Shown: in pieces, positions 26,948 through 34,785 of the stretch
Position numbering within the stretch: position 1 is the first letter of the stretch
Layout of the letters: each line of letters opens with the position of its first letter
Assembly (NCBI RefSeq): GCF_017086405.1
Contig: NZ_CP070973.1
Coordinates: 4,558,739-4,622,738, forward strand
Direction: 5' to 3'
DNA: 64,000 nt
Source of the DNA: Mycobacterium gordonae
Lineage (GTDB): Bacteria > Actinomycetota > Actinomycetes > Mycobacteriales > Mycobacteriaceae
Notes under the pieces: model-generated
The model's input: the letters and a program-made list of their open reading frames with translations, nothing else
The model's database searches: none
What the model was told of the DNA's origin: nothing
Program-made: the position numbers and the translations under genes

Positions 26948-27601
26948 ATGCGGGTGTCAACGTCTGAACGCGAATCGCGGCGAACGTATGACAACAGCCG
27001 TCGGCAGGCCGATGCCGAGGCTCGCCAACGCCGGATCGTCACGGCGGCGACGGATCTCTTCGTGGAAAAGGGTTTCGCCGCGACTTCGATCGACCAGATC
27101 GCGAAAGCTGCAGGCGTCTCACCGCAAACGGTCTACGCGGCATTCGGATCGAAGGCCGGTGTGCTCGCCAAGGCAATCGACGTCGCAGTCCTGGGTGATT
27201 ACGGGCCCGAACCGTTGATTGATCGAATGCCGCCGCTTCCCCACCTGTCCAGCGAGCCGCAGCGCATGTTCTTCGTGGCGGCCGCCCACTTCGCCCGGGA
27301 GTTGCACGAACGGGTAGCACCGTTCATACAGGTGATGCTGCAGGCGGGCCTGGACGACCTGCGCATGAGGTTGACTCATGCGATACGCGCTGACTGTGTG
27401 TCATGGGTCGAGCAACTTGGGCCGGCACTGCGCCCGAGCCTGACTAAGGACGAAGCTGCCGACATTCTGGTCACCATCATGGCGCCCTACCTGTTTTCCC
27501 TGTTTACCGTTGATCTGGGACGGTCACCAGACCAATACGAGAAGTGGCTTGCCGACGCCCTGGCCCGCATGCTGCTGAGGCCGGAACTGCTGTCGGAGTA
27601 G
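26948..27601 (+). CDS. TetR-family transcriptional regulator
   Basis: 217 aa from ATG 26948 (26936 is an alternative). The N-terminal DNA-binding domain contains RQRRIVTAATDLFVEKGFAA and IAKAAGVSPQTVYAAFGSKA (helix-turn-helix, about residues 20-65), and the rest is the helical ligand and dimer domain. It likely represses itself and the divergent methyltransferase through the direct repeats. Ligand unknown. Confidence 0.87.
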   Translation: MRVSTSERESRRTYDNSRRQADAEARQRRIVTAATDLFVEKGFAATSIDQIAKAAGVSPQTVYAAFGSKAGVLAKAIDVAVLGDYGPEPLIDRMPPLPHLSSEPQRMFFVAAAHFARELHERVAPFIQVMLQAGLDDLRMRLTHAIRADCVSWVEQLGPALRPSLTKDEAADILVTIMAPYLFSLFTVDLGRSPDQYEKWLADALARMLLRPELLSE

Positions 27602-27788
27602 GTTTGTCAGACAGTCTGCCGCGGTCGGCATCCACGCCGCGGCGCGAAGTCCACCCGCTCGGGTCATGGTCCCCGGCCGTTCCCCCGTTCGGGGGTCTGC
27701 CTCGAAGCGGATCTGCCGTAGGGTCCCGAAAACGTCCGGGCGCCAACCAGTCCGGCGCACCACGACTCACAGCATCACGAGGACTTTC

Positions 27789-28616
27789 ATGGCTGCCCTG
27801 GCAACTTTGCACGACTGCCTGCTGCTCGACCTCGACGGCACCTTGTTCCGCGGTTCCCGACCGATAGCCGGCGCCGCAGCGGCGCTTTCCGGCATAACGG
27901 CGCGTCGTTTGTATATGACCAACAACGCGTCGCGCACAGCGACGGAGGTCGCCCAACATTTACGCCGGTTGGGCTTTGACGCCGACCCGCGCGACGCAGT
28001 CACCAGCGGGCAGTGCGCGGCGCAGTTGTTGGGGGCCGAACTGCCCAGCGGCGCGGCCGTTCTGATCGTCGGCTCCGAGTCGCTAGCCGTGGAGGTGACG
28101 CGTGTGGGCCTGCGTGCGGTGCGACGGTGGGCCGACGATCCGGCGGCGGTGGTGCAGGGATTTTCACCTGACATCTGCTGGGCGGACCTCGCGGAGGCGG
28201 CGCTGGCGATCCGCGCAGGCATCCCCTGGTCGGCGACCAACCCCGATCTCACGTTGCCCTCCGAGCGCGGGCTGGTTCCCGGGAACGGGTCGATGGTCGC
28301 CGCGTTAGAAGCGGCTACCGGGCGCACACCGCGCATCGTCGGCAAGCCATATCCGCCGATTTTCCGGAACGCCCTGTCGCGCGGCGATTTCCGCCGGCCT
28401 TTGGTCGTCGGCGACCGGCTAGACACCGACATCGCGGGCGCGAACTCCGCCGGGCTGCCCAGCCTGCTGGTGCTCAGCGGAGTGACGACGGCGGCGGAGG
28501 CTCTCGCCGCACCACCGGCGTACCGGCCGACCTACGTCGCGCCGGACCTCAGCGGACTCAACGCCGACAGCGACTCGTTGCGGATCGAGGGCCTGAGCCT
28601 GCCGTCAGCCGGCTGA
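27789..28616 (+). CDS. HAD-superfamily phosphatase (NagD/HAD-IIA type)
   Basis: 275 aa from ATG 27789. HAD motif I DLDGTLFRG (residues ~12-20), motif II MTNNASRT, a cap-domain segment, motif III GKPYPPIF and motif IV VGDRLDTDIAGANSAG all match the HAD-IIA family (NagD, p-nitrophenyl phosphatase, phosphoglycolate and glycerol-3-phosphate phosphatases). Phosphoglycolate removal would suit a RuBisCO-bearing cell, but glycerol-phosphate turnover is equally possible. It converges on the receiver gene with a 59-bp tail overlap. Confidence 0.82.
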   Translation: MAALATLHDCLLLDLDGTLFRGSRPIAGAAAALSGITARRLYMTNNASRTATEVAQHLRRLGFDADPRDAVTSGQCAAQLLGAELPSGAAVLIVGSESLAVEVTRVGLRAVRRWADDPAAVVQGFSPDICWADLAEAALAIRAGIPWSATNPDLTLPSERGLVPGNGSMVAALEAATGRTPRIVGKPYPPIFRNALSRGDFRRPLVVGDRLDTDIAGANSAGLPSLLVLSGVTTAAEALAAPPAYRPTYVAPDLSGLNADSDSLRIEGLSLPSAG

Positions 28617-28950
28617 CAGCCGCGGCCAGCGCGAACGGGTGACGTCCCGGTCCCACTGTCGCGTCGGCCTTGGACGTCAGGGCCAGCCAGGCATCGGCCG
28701 CCCGGGCTACCACCAGGAGGATCGGCGGGCACTCCCCGACCTCCTCCTTGAGGTGCCGGGCAACATCCACACCGCCTGCCGGGGTGGCATCACCGTCGAT
28801 GATCACCAGATCGACGCCGCCGGCGACCACCTGGGCCAACAACCCCGGGTAGGACTCCACGAAGGCCAGACGCGCTGTCGGACAGAGGGACCCGACGATG
28901 TAGCGGCGCAGGTTGCGGTCGCCGCTGTACACCACGGCACGCACGGTCAT
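28558..28950 (-). CDS. Stand-alone receiver-like protein (Rv3143-like)
   Basis: 130 aa, a single CheY-like domain without a DNA-binding output domain. VDLVIIDGDATPAGG supplies the Asp after strand 3, and the end of strand 1 reads VVYSGDR, lacking the usual acidic pair, so phosphorylation is uncertain. M. tuberculosis has a similar small receiver (Rv3143) near its nuo operon, and a nuoLM pair also occurs here 5 kb away. Divergent from cbbF. Confidence 0.7.
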   Translation of the reverse strand: MTVRAVVYSGDRNLRRYIVGSLCPTARLAFVESYPGLLAQVVAGGVDLVIIDGDATPAGGVDVARHLKEEVGECPPILLVVARAADAWLALTSKADATVGPGRHPFALAAAVSRLTAGSGPRSATSRCRR

Positions 28951-29000
28951 AGACGAACACTAGGCCGGCTTCGGCGCGCGAAACAGCTGCCTCGCGCGGA

Positions 29001-29030
29001 TACCCCCACCGGACCACCCGACAGGGGGAT
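29001..29030. promoter_or_regulatory. TACCCCC/GGGGGAT dyad upstream of cbbF
   Basis: TACCCCC at 29001-29007 and GGGGGAT at 29024-29030 form an inverted pair about 70 bp before the cbbF start. Similar C-run/G-run dyads precede rpe (53903-53923) and the nuoK'LM segment (36798-36814). Such heptamers resemble NarL-type half-sites. Confidence 0.35.
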
Positions 29031-29097
29031 GGTTCGTGGACACCCCGGATCAGACCATGTGACCAGGTCCCTTGCTGCCCGTTGGAGGTATTCCGCA

Positions 29098-30171
29098 ATG
29101 CTTACCCGTCACACGACGCTGGTGAAGTTCCTGATCGAGGAAAGGCGTCGCCATCCCGACGCCAGCGGTGAGCTGAACTCACTAATTCTGGACGTGGCTC
29201 TTGCCTGCAAGGCCATCTCGACCCGGGTGGCCCAGGGTGAGCTCGGCGGGGTGCTCGGGGCCGCCGATGTGGTGAACGTGCAAGGCGAAGTGCAGCAGAA
29301 GCTTGACGTGCTGGCCAACGACTATTTTCTGCGGGCCACCGAATGGGGCGGACAGATTTCGGGAATGGCCTCCGAGGAGCTGGCCGAGCCCTACCAGTTG
29401 CCCACCCAATACCCACGCGGCAAGTACCTGTTGATCTTCGATCCGCTCGACGGCTCCTCCAACATCGACGTGAATGTCTCGGTGGGAAGTATCTTTTCCA
29501 TCCTGCGCGCTCCCGAGCCGGGCGTCGACCCGAGTGTCGATGACTTCCTGCAGCCCGGGTCGCAGCAGGTGTGCGCGGGTTATGCGATCTACGGGCCGTC
29601 GACCATGCTGGTGCTCACCGTCGGCACGGGCGTGCACGCGTTCACGCTGGACCCGGCGCTCGGCGAGTTCGTGCTGACCCGCCCCAACATCCAGATTCCG
29701 CGCACCACCGGTGAATTCGCCATCAACGCCTCGAACCGGCGGTTTTGGGAGCCGGCGGTGCAGCGCTACATAGACGAATGCCTGGCTGGCCGGACCGGAC
29801 CGCGCGGCAAGGACTTCAACATGCGTTGGGTCGCATCGCTGGTCGCCGAGACGCACCGGATCCTGACCCGCGGCGGTGTGTTTCTCTACCCGCGCGACGC
29901 CAAGGACCCGGCCAGGCCGGGACGGCTGCGGCTGCTGTATGAGGCCAGCCCCATCGCCTTCCTGGTGGAGCAGGCCGGTGGTCTGGCCAGTACGGGCCGT
30001 GGCCGGCTGATGGACCTGGTGCCCAACGGATTACACCAACGAGTGCCGCTGATCTTCGGGGCGGCAGACGAGGTCGAGCTGATCGAGGAATACCACCGTA
30101 AAGACTACGTCCGACCGTCCAGCTCACCGCTGTACGGCGTGCGAGGTCTGTACCGCGTTGTGGCCGGCTGA
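29098..30171 (+). CDS. cbbF: Class I fructose-1,6-bisphosphatase
   Basis: 357 aa from ATG 29098, behind GGAGGT. The class I FBPase signature LLIFDPLDGSSNIDVNVSVG (residues ~111-130) carries the metal-binding Asp/Gly/Ser residues; KDFNMRWVASLVAETHRIL, a Lys-rich substrate loop, and AFLVEQAGG follow. It removes the 1-phosphate of fructose-1,6-bisphosphate and, in Calvin-cycle organisms, often sedoheptulose-1,7-bisphosphate. Mycobacteria normally use the class II GlpX enzyme, so this copy is dedicated to CO2 fixation. cbbP follows 18 bp later. Confidence 0.93.
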   Translation: MLTRHTTLVKFLIEERRRHPDASGELNSLILDVALACKAISTRVAQGELGGVLGAADVVNVQGEVQQKLDVLANDYFLRATEWGGQISGMASEELAEPYQLPTQYPRGKYLLIFDPLDGSSNIDVNVSVGSIFSILRAPEPGVDPSVDDFLQPGSQQVCAGYAIYGPSTMLVLTVGTGVHAFTLDPALGEFVLTRPNIQIPRTTGEFAINASNRRFWEPAVQRYIDECLAGRTGPRGKDFNMRWVASLVAETHRILTRGGVFLYPRDAKDPARPGRLRLLYEASPIAFLVEQAGGLASTGRGRLMDLVPNGLHQRVPLIFGAADEVELIEEYHRKDYVRPSSSPLYGVRGLYRVVAG

Positions 30172-30189
30172 GGTTGGGAGGTAACACAC

Positions 30190-31077
30190 ATGTCACGACT
30201 GCACCCGATCATCTCCGTCACCGGTTCATCAGGCGCTGGAACCACCTCCGTGATGAAGACATTCGATCAGATCTTCCGCCGCGAGGACATCAACGTGGCG
30301 TTCGTCGAAGGCGACAGCTTTCACCGGTACGACCGGGTGGCGATGAAGGCGGCGATCGCCGAAGCACACGCCCGCGGCGATCACACCTTCAGCCACTTCG
30401 GGCCGGAGGCGAATCTCTTCGAGGAACTGCAGGATCTATTCAAGACCTACGGTGAGACCGGAACCGGAAAAGTGCGCCGCTATCTGCACGACGAAAAGGA
30501 AGCCGAGCCGTTCGGACAACAGCCGGGCACCTTCACACCGTGGGAGGAGATCCCCGCCGATACCGACATGCTGTTCTACGAAGGGCTGCACGGGGCGATC
30601 GTCACCGACGAGGTCGACGTCGCCGCGCACGCCGATCTTCGCATCGGGGTAGTCCCGGTGATCAACCTGGAATGGATCCAGAAGTTGCAGCGCGACAAGG
30701 TGTCCCGTGGCTACACCTCCGAAGCGGTGACCGACACGATCCTGCGGCGGATGCCCGACTACGTGAACTACATGTGCACCCAGTTCTCGCACACGGACGT
30801 CAACTTCCAGCGGGTGCCGGTGGTGGACACCTCCAACCCTTTCATCGCCAGGTCCATCCCGACCGCCGACGAGTCGATGCTGATCATCCGGTTCCGCGAC
30901 CCGCATGGCATCGACTTCCCGTATCTGCTTGCCATGCTCCATGATTCGTTCATGTCGCGGCCGAACACCATTGTGTGTCCCGGCGGCAAGATGGATCTGG
31001 CCATGCAGTTGATTTTCACCCCGATGGTGTTGCGGCTGCTGGAACGGCGCAGGGCGCAGCTGGCGGCGGCGCGGTAG
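30190..31077 (+). CDS. cbbP: Phosphoribulokinase
   Basis: 295 aa. P-loop GSSGAGTTS at residues 13-21, followed by VEGDSFHRYDR with catalytic residues, FYEGLHGAI and PNTIVCPGGKMDLAMQLI, all diagnostic of bacterial class I phosphoribulokinase, which makes the RuBisCO substrate ribulose-1,5-bisphosphate from ribulose-5-phosphate and ATP. Start ATG 30190 after GGGAGG. The TAG stop is made of the TA target dinucleotide and the first base of the IS630 remnant. The C terminus (QLAAAR) may therefore be slightly altered from the ancestral one, though the length is normal. Confidence 0.95.
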   Translation: MSRLHPIISVTGSSGAGTTSVMKTFDQIFRREDINVAFVEGDSFHRYDRVAMKAAIAEAHARGDHTFSHFGPEANLFEELQDLFKTYGETGTGKVRRYLHDEKEAEPFGQQPGTFTPWEEIPADTDMLFYEGLHGAIVTDEVDVAAHADLRIGVVPVINLEWIQKLQRDKVSRGYTSEAVTDTILRRMPDYVNYMCTQFSHTDVNFQRVPVVDTSNPFIARSIPTADESMLIIRFRDPHGIDFPYLLAMLHDSFMSRPNTIVCPGGKMDLAMQLIFTPMVLRLLERRRAQLAAAR

Positions 31078-31845
31078 TGTCGTGAGTCGTCAAATCGTTG
31101 GCAGTTATTGCCGATGGATTCGAGGATTTGATCGGCGGTTTTGGTCCAGACGTAGGGCCGCGGGTTGTTGTTCCAGGTGTGGATCCAGGCGCGGATGTCG
31201 GCATTGAGCTGGCATACCGAGGTGTGATACCGGTTGGGTCCGGTTGAGGGCTTGGATCTGGGTCTTCTCATCCACGCACAGCACCACGGCCCGCTCAGGT
31301 GGATTGAGGTAAAGGCCGACGACGTCGCGGACCTTCTCCACGAACAGCGGATCCTTGGACAACTTCCACGAATCCTGTTTGTGTGGCGCCAATCCGAACG
31401 CCCGCCAGATACGGGAGACCATCGACTGGCTCAACCCCAGATGATCAGCCATCGACCGCGTCGACCAACGGGTGGCATCCGGCGGCGAGGTCTCCAACGT
31501 CGCGGTGATCAGGTCCTTGATCTTCTCGTCGCCGACCACCCGCGGCCGGCCCGGGCGAGGCTCATCGAGCAGACCGCCGAGGCGGTCTACCACGAACCGA
31601 TTGCGCCACTTCGTCACCACCGACCGGGCAACCTTCAAGTCCGCGGCGATCTGGGTATTACTCGAATCACCCTCGCAAGCAAGGATGATCCGCGAACGCA
31701 TCGCCAACGCCTGGGCACTCTTGGGCCTGCGTGCCCACCACTGCAATTGCTCACGTTCATCATCGGTCAACACCACGGGCACAGGAATCGGGCTCGGCGC
31801 ACCCAATTCTAACGTCTGACCGCGAATTAACGACTCACGACACTA
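31075..31845. mobile_element. IS630-family insertion sequence remnant
   Basis: Terminal inverted repeats begin (T)AGTGTCGTGAGTCGT at the left end (31075) and end ACGACTCACGACACTA at the right (31845). Both outer ends carry TA, the duplicated target of IS630/Tc1 elements. The 771-bp length is short for the family (about 1.1 kb) because the transposase core is deleted. The left end lies inside the cbbP stop codon; the second HNH gene begins 50 bp beyond the right end. Confidence 0.85.
31105..31806 (-). pseudogene. IS630 transposase, internally deleted
   Basis: The N-terminal helix-turn-helix half is intact (LTDDEREQLQWWARRPKSAQ, then RWSTRSMADHLGLSQSMVSR), and the first catalytic Asp appears in VLCVDEKTQIQALNRTQP. 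Near 31220 the sequence jumps, out of frame, to the family's C-terminal DIRAWIHTWNNNPRPYVWTK, followed by ADQILESI. The second Asp and the Glu of the DDE triad are lost, so it cannot transpose on its own. Confidence 0.8.
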
Positions 31846-31894
31846 GCGATGCGTTCTATCAACGCTCGCGTTGCATGCAGGTGCTACGTGTCGG

Positions 31895-33250
31895 TCAACC
31901 GGGTTCGTCATCCTCGGGGGCGAAGAGTTTTTCGGGGTGGTGGAAGGTGTTGATTCGCGGTTGGCCGTGGTCCAAGTGGGCGGGTGGGAGCCATTCGGTG
32001 TCGCTTTTGGCGTTTTTGCGGGTAGTCCAGCCTTTTTCGGCGAGGCGGTTATCCGGACCGCAGGCGAGGGTGAGGTCGTGGATGTCGGTGACGTGGGTGT
32101 TCGTCCAGCCGCTGGCATGGTGCACTTGGGTGTGGTAGCCGGGGACGTCGCAGCCTGGGCGGGTGCAGCCGCCGTCTTTGGCCAGCAACATTATTCGCTG
32201 GGCGCGATTGGCCAACCGCTTGGTGTGGAATAAGGCGAGCGGCTTGGACCGGTCGAACACCGCTAAGTAATGGTGCGCGTTGGCGGCCCAACGAATCAAT
32301 GTCGGCAGCGGAATGCGGGTGCCCCCGGCGGTGCGGGCGCGCCCGGCCCCGGCCTCGAGACCCTTCAAACTGGTAGTGACGATGATGCTGACGGGCAGGC
32401 CGTTGTGGGTGCCCAGCTCCCCGGTGGCGAACAGTTCCCGGATCGCGGTGACCATGGCGTCGTGGTTGCGCTGGGGTTGGCTGCGGGTGTCGCGGCGGGC
32501 TGCCTCGTCATCGGGCTCGACGATCGGGTTCTCGTTCTCGGGATTGCAGGCTCCCGGTGCGGCGAGTTTGGCGCACAGCGCTTCGATCAGCGCGCGGAGT
32601 TCGGGGGTGATCAATCCGCTGATGCGCGACATGCCGTCGTACTGCTGGGGACCCAGGACGAGGCCGCGTTTGCGGGCGCGTTCTTCCTCGGTGTAGTCGC
32701 CGTCGGGGTGCAGCAGTGCCATGAGTTCGCGGGCATATTTGGCGACCTGGTCGGGGCGGAAGTCACAGGCTTTGCCGGCGAGATCTTTTTCGGCGGCCTC
32801 CCAGGTGCCCACGTCGATGCTGCTGGGCAGCTGGGCGATGAAGTTGCGGATCACCGTGATGTGCGCATCCCCGACCAGGCCCTGGCGTTGGGCGGCGGCG
32901 GTGGCGCTCAGCAGCGGCGCCAACGGCTCCCCGGTGAGTGCCCAGCGCTGGCCGAGGTCTTCGGCTTCAGCGATGCGCCGGTTGGCTTCGGCTTTAGCGA
33001 TCCGCAGCCGCTCGGCCAGCGCCGCGGGCAGTTTGGCGCCGAGCTCTTCCTCGGTCGCTTGGGTTTTGAGATGGTTGATCAACGTGTGCTGTGGTGTGCG
33101 CATCCGGCGGTGCGCCCTTTCCAGGCGCTCCATACCGCGCAGGAACTCTGGGGTGGTGAACACGTCGAATGTCAAGTCGCACAGGCGATCAACTACGGCA
33201 TCGAGTGCATTGAAGACCTGCACAATCTCCTCACGCGAACTCGATGCCAT
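31895..33250 (-). CDS. DUF222/HNH endonuclease-like protein of the 13E12 repeat family, copy 2
   Basis: 451 aa from ATG 33250 (MASSSREEIVQVFNALDAVV). Same layout as the gene at 4011-5372: DUF222 region, then HNH with CTRPGCDVPGYHTQVHHASGW. The two genes are in inverted orientation about 27 kb apart. Their last ~265 bp are identical by eye, whereas the remainder shows scattered substitutions. It separates cbbFP and the IS remnant from the hydrogenase operon. Function unproven. Confidence 0.88.
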   Translation of the reverse strand: MASSSREEIVQVFNALDAVVDRLCDLTFDVFTTPEFLRGMERLERAHRRMRTPQHTLINHLKTQATEEELGAKLPAALAERLRIAKAEANRRIAEAEDLGQRWALTGEPLAPLLSATAAAQRQGLVGDAHITVIRNFIAQLPSSIDVGTWEAAEKDLAGKACDFRPDQVAKYARELMALLHPDGDYTEEERARKRGLVLGPQQYDGMSRISGLITPELRALIEALCAKLAAPGACNPENENPIVEPDDEAARRDTRSQPQRNHDAMVTAIRELFATGELGTHNGLPVSIIVTTSLKGLEAGAGRARTAGGTRIPLPTLIRWAANAHHYLAVFDRSKPLALFHTKRLANRAQRIMLLAKDGGCTRPGCDVPGYHTQVHHASGWTNTHVTDIHDLTLACGPDNRLAEKGWTTRKNAKSDTEWLPPAHLDHGQPRINTFHHPEKLFAPEDDEPG

Positions 33251-33333
33251 AACCCTGATTCTACGAGGGACCACCGACAACAAATTCTAGATGATGCGCG
33301 GCAGATCCAGCGGCACAGGGCAATTCGCTGCCG

Positions 33334-34785
33334 CTAGCGGCGGGCGACTGTCTGTCCGATTGCCGGGTCGATGACGTCCAGTGCCGGTTTGGGATACACG
33401 CCCAGCACGATGAGCATGGCCAACAGCGGAACCACGATCGTGAGTTCACGGGGTACCAGGTCAGCCAGGGCATCTCTGCGAGGGCCCGTCATGATGCGCT
33501 GGTAGAGCCACAAAATGTAGACCGCGGACAAGACCAGGCCGGTCGCCGCGATCACGGCGACAACCGGATAGCGGCTGAAAGTGCCGATGAGCACCAGCAA
33601 TTCACTGACGAAGGGCGCCAGGCCGGGCAGCGCGAGCGAGGCCATGCCGGCGACCAGGAAGGTCCCGGCCAGCACCGGCGCGACCTGCTGCACCCCGCCG
33701 TAGTCGGCGATGAGCCGGGTGCCGCGGCGGGAGACCAGGAACCCGGCAAGTAGGAACAGCGCGGCGGTGGCCAGCCCATGGTTGACCATGTACAGCGTTG
33801 CGCCGGACTGCCCCTGGCCGGTCATCGCGAAGATGCCCAGCACGATGAAGCCGAAGTGGCTGATCGAGGTGTAGGCGATCACGCGCATGATGTCGCTCTG
33901 CCCGATCGCGACCAGTGCGCCGTAGACGATCCCGATCAAGGCCAGCGCGATCACGAACGGGCGGAATGAGACGGCGCTGTCGGGAAACAGGCGCAGGCAA
34001 TAGCGCAGCATCCCGAAGGTGCCGATCTTGTCGACGACAGCCATCATCAGCACCGCGGTCGCCGGCGTCGCCTCAGCCACAACCCCGGGTAGCCAGGTGT
34101 GCAGCGGCCACAGCGGCGCCTTGACGGCGAAGGCGAGCAGAAAGCCGAGAAACAGCAGATGCATGACCTCCGGGTCGGCGACGATCTCCCCCGACGACAT
34201 CCCGGCGACGATCGCACGCGAATCGAACGTTGCGGTGATCAGATTCAGGCCGATGAGCGCCGCCAGCATGAGCAGTCCACCGGACAGGCTGTACAGCAGG
34301 AACTTCATCGCCGCCCGGGGTGCCCCGGCTCCCCCGTACCGGCCGATCAGGAAGTACATCGGGATCAGCATGGCCTCGAAGAACACGAAGAAGAGCAACA
34401 CGTCCAGGGCCACCAGGGCGACAAGCATCATCGATTCGACGACCAGCATCAGCGCCAGGTACCCGCTGGGCCGACCGGTGTCATTCCATCCGGCGAGCAG
34501 CAGCAGTGGCATCAGGACAGTGGTCAGCAAGATGAGCACCAGCGCCACACCGTCGATCCCGACGGTGTAGCCAGCACCGAATGACCTTATCCAGGAATGA
34601 CTTTCAACGAACTGATACTGCGGGTACGCCGGATCGAAGCCCACCACCAGGACGCCCACGATCATCAGCACCCCTGCCGAGACCCCGAGTGCGGTGCACT
34701 TGGCAGCCAGCGGCCTGCCGGCGGGCACCGCCGCCACCAGCATCGCCCCGGCCAGCGGCGCCAGCCACAAAGCGGTCAAGATCAT
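33334..34785 (-). CDS. nuoM: NuoM paralogue, proton-pumping NADH-quinone oxidoreductase subunit
   Basis: 483 aa, about 14 membrane helices. Complex I antiporter-like features: FVFFEAMLIPMYFLIG with the conserved Glu (about residue 135), AVKAPLWPLHTWLPGVVAEATPATAVLM with the key Lys, and IGQSDIMRVIAYTSISHFGF. Close in wording to mycobacterial NuoM, so it looks like a diverged copy of the housekeeping gene. ATG overlaps the nuoL stop (ATGA). No nuoN follows; the next gene is the HNH protein. With nuoL it could translocate protons only if docked to another complex. Confidence 0.9.
   Translation of the reverse strand: MILTALWLAPLAGAMLVAAVPAGRPLAAKCTALGVSAGVLMIVGVLVVGFDPAYPQYQFVESHSWIRSFGAGYTVGIDGVALVLILLTTVLMPLLLLAGWNDTGRPSGYLALMLVVESMMLVALVALDVLLFFVFFEAMLIPMYFLIGRYGGAGAPRAAMKFLLYSLSGGLLMLAALIGLNLITATFDSRAIVAGMSSGEIVADPEVMHLLFLGFLLAFAVKAPLWPLHTWLPGVVAEATPATAVLMMAVVDKIGTFGMLRYCLRLFPDSAVSFRPFVIALALIGIVYGALVAIGQSDIMRVIAYTSISHFGFIVLGIFAMTGQGQSGATLYMVNHGLATAALFLLAGFLVSRRGTRLIADYGGVQQVAPVLAGTFLVAGMASLALPGLAPFVSELLVLIGTFSRYPVVAVIAATGLVLSAVYILWLYQRIMTGPRRDALADLVPRELTIVVPLLAMLIVLGVYPKPALDVIDPAIGQTVARR

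Noticed and set aside
27789..28616. HAD phosphatase considered a dedicated phosphoglycolate phosphatase (cbbZ)
   Set aside because: It belongs to HAD-IIA, not the usual CbbZ group, and is not linked to a cbb operon; kept as a general phosphatase.
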